A stretch of 41,787 nt of DNA from DATGFB01 sp032160545. GTDB taxonomy: Bacteria > Actinomycetota > Actinomycetes > Mycobacteriales > Jatrophihabitantaceae. The DNA lies in assembly GCA_032160545.1 (NCBI GenBank), contig JAVHVN010000018.1:1-41787 (forward strand), read 5' to 3'. A program made the translations under genes and the position numbers. Positions 34,137-41,787 of this stretch are shown here, one piece after another. The notes beneath the pieces were generated by a model. That model had not been told where the DNA came from. It was given only the letters and a program-made list of their open reading frames with translations, and did no database searches. Numbering within the stretch: the first letter of the stretch is position 1; each line of letters opens with the position of its first letter.

Positions 34137-35144
34137 TCAGTACGCGAGGGAGCGCTCGACGGCGTCGAGGATGCGATCGACGTTCGGCAGCCACTCCTCC
34201 TCGAGCCGGCTCGGTGGGTACTGGGTGTCGTAACCGGTGACGCGCAGTACCGGCGCCTCGAGGGAGAAGAACGCCTGCTCCTGTACCCGGCTCGCGATCT
34301 CGGAGCTGATGCTGACGTTTCGCCAGGCCTCGTGCACCACGACCAGCCGCCCGGTCTTCTCGACGGACGAGAGCACGGCGGGCATGTCGAGTGGCGAGAG
34401 CGTGCGCAGGTCGATCACCTCGATGTCGTGCCCTTCGTCGGCAGCGACCGCCGCCGCCTCGAGGGCCGTCGTCACCATCGGGCCGTACGTCGCGATGGTG
34501 AGCTGCGTGCCCGGCCGCACGACGCGGGCCTGCAGCAGCGGCAGGGGCGTCTCGGCGATCTCGCCCTTGGCCCAGTAGCGGCGCTTGGGCTCGAAGAAGA
34601 TCACCGGGTCGTCCGAGGCGATGGCCTGCTGGATCATCCAGTAGGCGTCGGACGGGTTGGAGCAGCTGACGACCTTCAGACCGGGTGCGTGCGCGAAGTA
34701 CGACTCCGGCGACTCGCTGTGGTGCTCCACCGCGCCGATGCCGCCGCCGAACGGGATCCGGATCGTGATCGGCATCCGCACGGTGCCCGCGGAGCGGGTG
34801 TGGATCTTCGCGACCTGGCTGACGATCTGGTCGAAGCCCGGGAACACGAAGCCGTCGAACTGGATCTCGCAGACCGGCCGGTACCCGCGCATCGCCAGGC
34901 CCACCGCCGTGCCGATGATGCCCGATTCGGCGAGCGGCGTGTCGACGACGCGGTCCTCGCCGAAATCCTTCTGCAGGCCGTCGGTGATGCGAAAGACTCC
35001 GCCGAGCCGACCGACGTCCTCGCCCATGATGAGGACCTTGGGGTCCTCCTCCATCGCCTTGCGCAGGCCCTCGTTGAGGGCCTTGGCCATCGTGATCGGC
35101 CCGGTGAGTGGCGAGTTCGGGTCGCGGGTCGCTTCGGCGGCCAT
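34137..35144 (-). CDS. bkdB: 2-oxoacid dehydrogenase E1 beta subunit
   Basis: A transketolase-like subunit of the thiamine diphosphate-dependent E1. It starts MAAEATRDPNSPLTGPITMA and continues AMEEDPKVLIMGEDVGRLGGVF, the usual E1 beta beginning. RVVDTPLAESGIIGTAVGLA, then EFDGFVFPGFDQIVSQ-like sequence and VEHHSESPESYFAHAPGLKV are family blocks. At 335 aa it is full length. Its ATG shares one base with the E1 alpha stop (TGATG), so the two are coupled. The symbol is tentative for the branched-chain enzyme. Confidence 0.92.
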   Translation of the reverse strand: MAAEATRDPNSPLTGPITMAKALNEGLRKAMEEDPKVLIMGEDVGRLGGVFRITDGLQKDFGEDRVVDTPLAESGIIGTAVGLAMRGYRPVCEIQFDGFVFPGFDQIVSQVAKIHTRSAGTVRMPITIRIPFGGGIGAVEHHSESPESYFAHAPGLKVVSCSNPSDAYWMIQQAIASDDPVIFFEPKRRYWAKGEIAETPLPLLQARVVRPGTQLTIATYGPMVTTALEAAAVAADEGHDIEVIDLRTLSPLDMPAVLSSVEKTGRLVVVHEAWRNVSISSEIASRVQEQAFFSLEAPVLRVTGYDTQYPPSRLEEEWLPNVDRILDAVERSLAY

Positions 35145-36268
35145 CAGGCCTGCACCCCGTCGGCGAGGGAACCGACGAACTCGACGAATTCGTCGCGCTG
35201 CTCGCGGGTCTCGTCCGGAATCTCGACGAACAGGTCGTCGAACATGCTCTGCGGCGTGGGGTTCGGCAGCTCGCGGCACCCCCGCCGGACGTGCTCGGCC
35301 AGTCGTTGGGACTCATCCTCGATCTCGTCGAAGAACTCGGATGGCAGCTGCGCCTCGCGTACGAGGTAGGCCTTGACCCGGGCGATCGGGTCGCGCAGCT
35401 TCCAGGTCTCGCTCTCGGCGGCGAGGCGGTACCGGCCGGGATCGTCCGAGGTGGTGTGCGGGTTCATCCGGTAGGTGAACGCCTCGATCAAGGTAGGGCC
35501 CTGCGCGTTGCGCGCGTTGTCGAGCGCGCGCCGGGTGACCGCCAGGCTGGCGAGCACGTCATTGCCATCGACGCGGACCCCGGGGAATCCGAAGCCGTTC
35601 GCGCGCTCGTACAGCGGCACCCGGCTCTGCGTGCTGACCGCCGCGCTGATGGCGAACTGGTTGTTCTGGATGAAGAAGACGACCGGCAGGTTGCCGGCAG
35701 CCGCCCAGACGAACGCCTCGTTGACGTCGCCCTGGCTGGTGGCACCGTCGCCGAAGAACGTCAGCACCGCCGTGTCCCGTTCGGGGTCACCGGTGCCCAT
35801 CGCGCCGTCGCGTACGACGCCCATCGCGTAGCCGGTGGCGTGCAGGGCCTGCGCGCCGATGACGATCGTGTAGTTGGTGAAGTTGTGTTCATAGGGGCTG
35901 AAGCCGCCCAGGTTCGTGCCTCGGAACAGCCCGAGCAACTGCAGCGGGTCGACGCCGCGACACCAGGCGACGCCGTGCTCGCGGTAGCTGGGGAAGGCCA
36001 TGTCCTGCGGGCGCAGCGCGTGCCCCGCGCCGATCTGCGCGGCCTCCTGGCCGAGCAGCGAGGCCCACAGTCCGAGCTCGCCCTGCCGCTGAAGTGCGAT
36101 CGCCTCGGTGTCGAGGCGGCGGACGAGCACGAGGTCGCGATAGAGCTTGGCGATCTCGTCGTCAGTGATCTCGAGCGGGTAGTCCGGGCGCTCGACGCGC
36201 TGGCCCTCGGGCGTCAGCAGCTGCACCATGTCGGGTTCGGGATGAACGGCATGGACACGTTCCGTCAT
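35144..36268 (-). CDS. bkdA: 2-oxoacid dehydrogenase E1 alpha subunit
   Basis: Decarboxylates a 2-oxoacid on thiamine diphosphate. The cofactor motif starts GDGATSQGDVNEAF and ends in QNNQFAIS. The entry GLWASLLGQEAAQIGAGHAL and the phosphorylation-loop-like YRMNPHTTSDDPGRYR are E1 alpha signatures. The ATG at 36268 has GAGGAG 5 nt upstream and is preferred to the ATG at 36283; the protein is 374 aa. It heads the operon. No E3 (lipoamide dehydrogenase) gene is nearby, as is common. Confidence 0.93.
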   Translation of the reverse strand: MTERVHAVHPEPDMVQLLTPEGQRVERPDYPLEITDDEIAKLYRDLVLVRRLDTEAIALQRQGELGLWASLLGQEAAQIGAGHALRPQDMAFPSYREHGVAWCRGVDPLQLLGLFRGTNLGGFSPYEHNFTNYTIVIGAQALHATGYAMGVVRDGAMGTGDPERDTAVLTFFGDGATSQGDVNEAFVWAAAGNLPVVFFIQNNQFAISAAVSTQSRVPLYERANGFGFPGVRVDGNDVLASLAVTRRALDNARNAQGPTLIEAFTYRMNPHTTSDDPGRYRLAAESETWKLRDPIARVKAYLVREAQLPSEFFDEIEDESQRLAEHVRRGCRELPNPTPQSMFDDLFVEIPDETREQRDEFVEFVGSLADGVQA

Positions 36269-36316
36269 GCGGACTCCTCGCATCGACGCGCCGCTCGGGG
36301 TCGCCGGCCGGCCCGT

Positions 36317-36327
36317 ACTGATTCAGT
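36317..36327. promoter_or_regulatory. 11-bp palindrome upstream of the E1 alpha gene
   Basis: ACTGATTCAGT, symmetric around one base, lies 49 bp upstream of the E1 alpha ATG, in the 107-bp spacer after the helicase gene. A BkdR-like or other operator is possible; no promoter hexamers are convincing. Confidence 0.25.
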
Positions 36328-36375
36328 CCCGAACAGGTACAGGGGTGGCGCACCGATCCGGTTATCCAGGGGTTC

Positions 36376-38433
36376 CTACCATATCCGTGACCGGGCTGAC
36401 GCGGTCAGCTCGGCGGGCAGCGGCTGGTCGGCCACGATCGACAGCCGCGACACAGCTCGGGTCAGGACGACGTACAGGCGGCGCAGGCCGCCCGGCCGGT
36501 CGGCCTCGGCCGCCACGATGGCCCCCGGCTCGACGAGGACGACCGAGTCGTACTCGAGGCCCTTCGCAGCGGCGGCCGCGACAACCGTGATCCGTTCGTC
36601 GGCCGCATCGTCTGCCTCCTCGCCGGAGACCCCGATTCGAGCCACCACCAGGCCGGCTGCCGAGAGCACCGACGCGATCTCGCCGACCCGGTCGTTCGGG
36701 ACGATCACGCCGACCGACCCCGGCTGCGAGGCGGACCGGACCACCTCGTCGATGAGGGCCGCACCCGCAGTGACGCGCAGGGCACCCTCGCCCTGCCGGA
36801 CCGATGTCGCCGCCGGAACGCCGGGAGCGATGTACGGCAGTAGCCGGTTGGCCACCTCGAGCACCTCGCCCGGCACGCGGTAGCCCGCGGTGAGGGGCCG
36901 GACGACGGCGTCGGGGTGGCCGAGATGATCGAGCGTGGCGGCCCACGATCCTGGTGCCCACGGCGTGGTGGCCTGTGCCAGGTCGCCCAGCACGGTCACC
37001 GAGCCCAGTGGGCAGCGGCGCGCGACGGCGCGGCACTGCATCGCCGAGAGGTCCTGCGCCTCGTCGACGACCACGTGGACATAGGTCGGGACGCCGTCGA
37101 TGAGCCCGGCGAGCTCGTCGAGCAGTACCGCGTCGGCCGCGGTCCATCGGGCGGCCCGGGCGGTCCTCGGTGCCGCCCGGGCGATCAGGGCGCGCTCGTC
37201 CAGCGTCAGCGACGGCGCGCAGCGGCGTAGCAGCTCGGGTTCGGCGTAGAGCCGGGCCAGCACGCCCGCGGGGCTGAGCGCGGGCCACACCGCGTCGACG
37301 GCCGCGCGCACCTGGGGCGACCGGGCGACCCGCGCGGTGTCGGCGTCGGACGGTGCACCGCCGGCGTCCTCGCGCTGCCGGCGGACGTCCTCGCCGATCT
37401 GCACGCGCAGGCGTTCGCGGGCGAGCGACCAGCGCAGCCCTCCCCCGTCCGCTACCGCACGCCGCGCATCGTCCACGTACCGGCGCACGTGGTGCGCACC
37501 CACCCGGTAGCGCCTCGTCCCCACGATCGCCACGACGTCGTCGGTCGGCCTGGCCACGTGCGTGAGTACCGCCCGCCGCAGGACGTCAGCCATGCGGGCG
37601 TCCCCCTTGAGCATCTGGACCGCGAGTGGCTCGTCGATCGTGGTGGCCGGCGTGCCGACCAGGTCGCCGACCGTGGCCTGCTCGATGCCACCCTCGCCGA
37701 GGGAGGGCAGCACCTGGGCGATGTAGTGCAGGAAGGCGCGGTTCGGCCCGACGACCAGAACACCGGTGCGGCGCAGCCGCTCGGGATAGGTGTAGAGCAG
37801 GTAGGCCGCGCGGTGCAGGCCGACGGCGGTCTTGCCGGTGCCCGGCGCGCCCTGCACGCACAGCGACGTGTCGAGGTCGGCGCGCACCAGCTCGTCCTGG
37901 TCGGGCTGGATGGTGGCGACGATGTCGCGCATCGGCCCGACGCGCGGTCGCTCGATCTCCTCGCGGAGCAGGTCCGAGCGCAGTCCGAGCGATTCGCCTG
38001 CGTCGAGGCGCTCGTCCTCGAACGAGCTGAGCACGCCATTTCGGAAGCCGAACCTGCGCCGGAGCCGGACACCCATCCGCTCGGTCGGGGACGCCCGGTA
38101 GAACGCCCGCGCGATCGGCGCCCGCCAGTCGATGACGACCGGGTCGCCGTCGGCGTCGCGGACGTGCCGCCGCCCGATGTGGAACACCTCGAGGGGCGCT
38201 GCGGAGGCCCGATCCTCCTGGTCGCGGTCGATCCGGCCGAAGAACGGCGGCGCGTCCGGGTCCGCGCGCAGGGCCCGCAGTCGCTGCGCGCGCAGCGCTC
38301 CGAGTGCCTGGCTGGCCAGCTCGTCGACGCCGTAGTCGGCGATCGCCGAAGCGCTGCGCTCCATCTCCGCGAGGCACCGGCGGGCAATGTCGAGATGGTG
38401 TCGTTCGGCGAGCAGTACCGGATCGTCGGCCAC
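36376..38433 (-). CDS. helD: HelD-type RNA polymerase-recycling helicase (UvrD/Rep superfamily 1)
   Basis: A 685-aa SF1 ATPase. An N-terminal coiled coil (about 5-55) precedes the motif RIDRDQEDR and the stretch VIDWRAPIARAFYRASP, which are typical of HelD proteins. Walker A is GAPGTGKT (195-202) and Walker B/motif II is VVVDEAQDLSAMQ. Late motifs are TAGYRVPGEVLEVANRLL and AKGLEYDSVVLVEP, then LYVVLTRAVSRLSIVAD. The length fits actinobacterial (class II) HelD, which removes stalled RNA polymerase from DNA and can protect it from rifamycins. It is likely transcribed alone; its stop lies 107 bp upstream of the E1 alpha gene on the same strand. Confidence 0.88.
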   Translation of the reverse strand: MADDPVLLAERHHLDIARRCLAEMERSASAIADYGVDELASQALGALRAQRLRALRADPDAPPFFGRIDRDQEDRASAAPLEVFHIGRRHVRDADGDPVVIDWRAPIARAFYRASPTERMGVRLRRRFGFRNGVLSSFEDERLDAGESLGLRSDLLREEIERPRVGPMRDIVATIQPDQDELVRADLDTSLCVQGAPGTGKTAVGLHRAAYLLYTYPERLRRTGVLVVGPNRAFLHYIAQVLPSLGEGGIEQATVGDLVGTPATTIDEPLAVQMLKGDARMADVLRRAVLTHVARPTDDVVAIVGTRRYRVGAHHVRRYVDDARRAVADGGGLRWSLARERLRVQIGEDVRRQREDAGGAPSDADTARVARSPQVRAAVDAVWPALSPAGVLARLYAEPELLRRCAPSLTLDERALIARAAPRTARAARWTAADAVLLDELAGLIDGVPTYVHVVVDEAQDLSAMQCRAVARRCPLGSVTVLGDLAQATTPWAPGSWAATLDHLGHPDAVVRPLTAGYRVPGEVLEVANRLLPYIAPGVPAATSVRQGEGALRVTAGAALIDEVVRSASQPGSVGVIVPNDRVGEIASVLSAAGLVVARIGVSGEEADDAADERITVVAAAAAKGLEYDSVVLVEPGAIVAAEADRPGGLRRLYVVLTRAVSRLSIVADQPLPAELTASARSRIW

Positions 38434-38506
38434 GGTTGGTCAACACTACGGTCGTCGGGCAACCGAATTGCCGCACGGCCACTGGTAGCCACAGCAGGGG
38501 GACCCG

Positions 38507-39055
38507 ATGACCGCACCTGACATCCGGCGGCGCGCCAGCCGCGAGGTGTACCGCAACCCGTGGCTGCGGGTGCGCGAGGACGACATCGAGTACGCGGACG
38601 GTACGGCGGGGACCTATGCCGTCGTCGAGAAGCAGGACTTCGTCGCCGTCGTCCCGTTCACCGGCGACGGGTTCTGGCTGGTGGAGCAGTACCGCTACCC
38701 GGTGGGGGTGCGGGCCTGGGAGTTTCCGCAGGGCGGTTGGCCTGCCGGCGCGGGCGGCTCGATGGCCGAACTCGCCGCGGCCGAGCTGGCCGAGGAGACC
38801 GGGCTGCGGGCCGGATCACTCGAGCGGCTCGGCAGGCTCTACGCCGCCTACGGCTACTGCACCCAGTCGTACGAGGTGTGGCTTGCCACCGACCTGACCG
38901 AGGGCGCGGCCGAACGCGAACACACCGAGCAGGACATGGTGCACCGCTGGGTCAGCGAGCCCGACCTGCGCCGGATGGTGCGCGAAGGCGGCTTCCCGGA
39001 CTCGCACAGCGTCGCGGCGCTCGCCCTCGTCGACTCTGCGCGCGCCGCGGACTGA
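38507..39055 (+). CDS. Nudix hydrolase, ADP-ribose pyrophosphatase-like
   Basis: A 182-aa hydrolase of nucleoside diphosphate derivatives. The lead-in TYAVVEKQDFVAVVPFTGDGFWLVEQYRYP and VRAWEFPQGGWP are typical. The Nudix box is AELAAAELAEETGL: the EExG core (ELAEETG) is intact, but the usual Arg before EL is Ala and the GX5E part is altered by a short Gly-rich stretch. This is found in a known FPQG subgroup. The substrate is not determined. It is convergent with the Ig-repeat gene, 10 bp away. Confidence 0.85.
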   Translation: MTAPDIRRRASREVYRNPWLRVREDDIEYADGTAGTYAVVEKQDFVAVVPFTGDGFWLVEQYRYPVGVRAWEFPQGGWPAGAGGSMAELAAAELAEETGLRAGSLERLGRLYAAYGYCTQSYEVWLATDLTEGAAEREHTEQDMVHRWVSEPDLRRMVREGGFPDSHSVAALALVDSARAAD

Positions 39056-39065
39056 GCCGCCTCCG

Positions 39066-41126
39066 TCAGTGGTGGTTGCCGAGGACGATCGGCGCCGGAT
39101 ACGCCGCGAGGGGTCCGGCCCCGCTGTTGCCCGATGCCGTCACCGTGCCGCTGACCGTGTTGCCGACGATCACCAGCCCGTGGGTGTTGTTCGTGGCCAG
39201 GATGCTGCCGGCGACGGTGTTCGCCCCGCAATTGTTGGCCGGGTCGCCGATCAGGACGAACTCCGTCGACTTGGTGACGACGATGGTGCCGGTCGTACTG
39301 CCGCAGATCCGCATGCCCGCTGGGGAATTCGCCGAGATCGAACCCGACACGGTGCTGTTCTCGATGTCGAGCACGACACCCTTGCCCGCGCTGATGCCGC
39401 CACTGATGTTGGCATTCAGCACGCACACCGTGCCGGGCGTCGTGAGCGTCAATGCGGAGTGGTTGCCGGTGATCGTCTGGTCGCACGGCACGTTGGGCAT
39501 GACCGGCGCGGACGTGCTGGAGAGGTAGTTGCCGTCCCCGTTGTAGACCGCGACCACCGTGTGGTTGCCGCCGCCGAAGGTCGTGACGAACGTCGCCGTG
39601 GTGCCGACCAGCGGGACGGTGGCGGCCGGGGTGGCGCTGCCGTCGATGTAGAACGACACCGTCCCGGTCGGGCCGGTGGGGTTCGCGAACTGCGGCGTGA
39701 CGACAGCCGTGAAGGTGACCGCCTGGTTCACCGTCGGCACGGGCGGCACGAACGTCAACGTCGTCGTGGTCGGCGCCTTGTTCACCAGCTGGCCGCCGGC
39801 GAGCGAACCCGTGCTGCTCACGAAGTTGGCGTCACCCGCGTACGCGGCACTGACGCTGTGTGCCGGCGGCCCGACCGACAGCGTGTTGATGGTCGCGGTG
39901 GTCGCCTGTGCGCAGCCGGACGGTCCGGTGGGCGAGAGGGGCAGCGTGGCGAACGGCGTCGCCGCGCCGTCGATCGTGACGCTCACCGACCCGGTCGGGC
40001 GCTGCGCCGGAGCGGTGCTCGGCGGTGCCGCGCATACCGTCACGGTGAAGCTGACGGGCTGGCCGAACACCGACGGGTTGGCCGACGAGCTGACCGACGT
40101 GGTCGTCGGCGCCTTGGTGACCGTCTGCGTCAGGGTGCCGCTGCTGGCGTTGAAGTTCCCGTCGCCGCTGTACCCGGCCGAGAGCGAGTGGCCGCCCACA
40201 GCAAGCGTCGAGACGGCCAACTGCGCGCCTCCAGCGATCACCGGCGCGGTGCCGAGGGTCGTCGCGCCGTCCTGGAAGGTGACCGTGCCGGTCGGCGTGC
40301 CGCCGCCAGGCGCAACCGGGGAGACGGTCGCCGTGAGCGTCACGCTCTGGCCGTACACCGACGGGTTCGCGTTCGAGCCGAGGGACGTCGTGGTGTTGGC
40401 CTTGGTCACGGTCTGCCCGCCGGGCAGGGTGCCGCTGCTGTTGAGCAGTGCGGAGTCCGAACTCACGAAGTCTGCGGTCACGGTGTGCCCACCGACGTTG
40501 AGGTTCGAGACCGACGTCGAGGCGTTGCCCGATCCGTCGACCGGGACGGGACCGCCCACGTTGTTGCCGTCCACCTTGAATTGCACGGAGCCCGAGATCG
40601 CACGCAGCCCGGAGGGAACGGTGGCGACAGCTGCACCCAGCGTGACGCTCTGGCCGAAGACCGAGGGGTTGGGCACTGCGGTCACCGTCGTTGCGGTCGG
40701 GATGTTGTTGACCGTGTGCGTCGTGAAGCCGGTGCTCGGCAGGTTGCCGAGCGGGTCACCGAAGAATTGGGCACTGATCAGGTGCGAGCCACCGCCGAGG
40801 GTGGATGTGCTGAGCGACGCGTCGCTGTGCGCGGTCGGCAGGCAACTGCAGAAGCCGCCGTCGAACTGCGGCACGAGGACGGCGATGCCGAGCGGGCTCA
40901 GCCCGTCGAAGATCGTGACCACGCCGACCGGCGCCGGGATCACGCTGGCTTCGACGCGCACGTTGATCGTCACGTTCTGCCCGACTACGGACGGGTTGGG
41001 CGACGTCGACACGGAGGTCGACGTCCCACCGGTCGCGCTGGCGTTCGGCGCTACCGCGACGGTCGTCACCCCGGCGACGAGTGCGACGGCGACGAGGAAG
41101 GCCGCGCGAACACGGAAGCGTGACAT
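39066..41126 (-). CDS. Secreted Ig-like repeat protein with beta-helix-like C-terminus
   Basis: A 686-aa exported protein. Signal peptide of about 32 residues (MSRFRVRAAFLVAVALVAGV, then VAVAPNASA). Five bacterial Ig-like (Big) domains follow at about 37-141, 142-243, 244-340, 341-452 and 453-545, four of them opening with a NPSVxGQxV motif and most ending in a GDxNF-type turn. The last 138 residues (548-686, with cysteines at 548, 568, 608 and 633) read like a right-handed beta helix (NANISGGISAGKGVVLDIEN, STVSGSISANSPAGMRICGS). No LPXTG or C-terminal membrane helix is seen, so it is probably released or held non-covalently. GGGGGAA precedes the ATG at 41126. Adhesion or surface structure is inferred only. 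Confidence 0.85.
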   Translation of the reverse strand: MSRFRVRAAFLVAVALVAGVTTVAVAPNASATGGTSTSVSTSPNPSVVGQNVTINVRVEASVIPAPVGVVTIFDGLSPLGIAVLVPQFDGGFCSCLPTAHSDASLSTSTLGGGSHLISAQFFGDPLGNLPSTGFTTHTVNNIPTATTVTAVPNPSVFGQSVTLGAAVATVPSGLRAISGSVQFKVDGNNVGGPVPVDGSGNASTSVSNLNVGGHTVTADFVSSDSALLNSSGTLPGGQTVTKANTTTSLGSNANPSVYGQSVTLTATVSPVAPGGGTPTGTVTFQDGATTLGTAPVIAGGAQLAVSTLAVGGHSLSAGYSGDGNFNASSGTLTQTVTKAPTTTSVSSSANPSVFGQPVSFTVTVCAAPPSTAPAQRPTGSVSVTIDGAATPFATLPLSPTGPSGCAQATTATINTLSVGPPAHSVSAAYAGDANFVSSTGSLAGGQLVNKAPTTTTLTFVPPVPTVNQAVTFTAVVTPQFANPTGPTGTVSFYIDGSATPAATVPLVGTTATFVTTFGGGNHTVVAVYNGDGNYLSSTSAPVMPNVPCDQTITGNHSALTLTTPGTVCVLNANISGGISAGKGVVLDIENSTVSGSISANSPAGMRICGSTTGTIVVTKSTEFVLIGDPANNCGANTVAGSILATNNTHGLVIVGNTVSGTVTASGNSGAGPLAAYPAPIVLGNHH

Positions 41127-41220
41127 GGCGTTCCCCCGAACCCGCCCGCGAGGGCGGCAAATACCGATGACAGACACACGTCGCGCCGTCGACCCGTACA
41201 GCGGAGGCACAGGCGATGAA

Positions 41221-41268
41221 AAGAGTGCGGGCGCCGCCCCGGCCTGTCAACCAGTTGGCGGCGCCCGC
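41221..41268 (-). terminator. Rho-independent terminator after pckG
   Basis: On the minus strand GCGGGCGCCGCC (41268-41257) pairs perfectly with its complement at 41238-41227 across an 18-nt loop. ACTCTTTTCATC follows, 18 nt after the pckG stop. It separates pckG from the Ig-repeat gene. Confidence 0.8.
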
Positions 41269-41286
41269 TTACGCGCGCGTTACGCG

Positions 41287-41787
<501 letters not shown>

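Overview
The window is chromosomal DNA from a high-GC actinobacterium. The evidence is the very GC-rich coding sequence, the many GTG starts, and the fhaA-fhaB-pstP-rodA-pbpA-pknB cell-wall signalling block with PASTA domains. The 180-kDa-class NAD-glutamate dehydrogenase, a class II HelD, an F420-type luciferase-like oxidoreductase, and small DUF2630 and probable DUF6191 proteins point the same way. Genus cannot be fixed from the sequence alone; a soil actinomycete near the Frankiales/Jatrophihabitantales is a guess. I see no insertion sequence, prophage, CRISPR array or plasmid gene, so this reads as stable core and near-core genome.

Layout. 1-9.1 kb: end of a DUF4349 protein; the large NAD-GDH; an RsbW-like ATPase; then a minus-strand run of DNA glycosylase, rhodanese and glycerophosphodiesterase, plus MsrA. 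9.1-12.9 kb: a probable DUF6191 protein, a 375-bp non-coding island, an HtrA-type protease, a 99-aa unknown, a thioesterase and an adenylate kinase. 12.9-14.8 kb: an acyl-CoA ligase and a tRNA-Leu(CAG). 14.95-22.5 kb: the FHA/phosphatase/SEDS/PBP/kinase block, probably one operon, with stop-start overlaps at pstP-rodA and rodA-pbpA. 22.5-27.6 kb: a two-component system divergent from a LolA/RseB-like protein plus ABC exporter. 27.6-29.7 kb: DUF2630 and a DHA2 efflux pump, divergent from cspA. 29.9-32.7 kb: an LLM oxidoreductase overlapping an NHLRC2-like thioredoxin/NHL protein, and a 45-aa basic protein. 32.8-36.3 kb: E1 alpha, E1 beta and E2 of a branched-chain 2-oxoacid (or pyruvate) dehydrogenase. 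36.4-41.8 kb: HelD, a Nudix hydrolase, a secreted Ig-repeat protein and the C-terminus of GTP-dependent PEP carboxykinase.

How the genes work together. The central block couples wall elongation (RodA polymerase plus PbpA transpeptidase) to Ser/Thr phosphorylation (PknB writes, PstP erases, FhaA/FhaB read). The two-component system may control the adjacent envelope lipoprotein/ABC module. NAD-GDH, the 2-oxoacid dehydrogenase, the acyl-CoA ligase, the thioesterase and PEPCK are carbon/nitrogen catabolism genes that sit near each other without being one pathway.

The strongest unexplained signal is the non-coding island at 9471-9845. It holds three successive stem-loops with different stems but the same 9-nt loop (C-rich on the minus strand). 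A relatively AT-rich sigma-70-like promoter lies upstream and points into them. I interpret this as a candidate small RNA with C-rich loops, similar in design to the actinobacterial 6C RNA.
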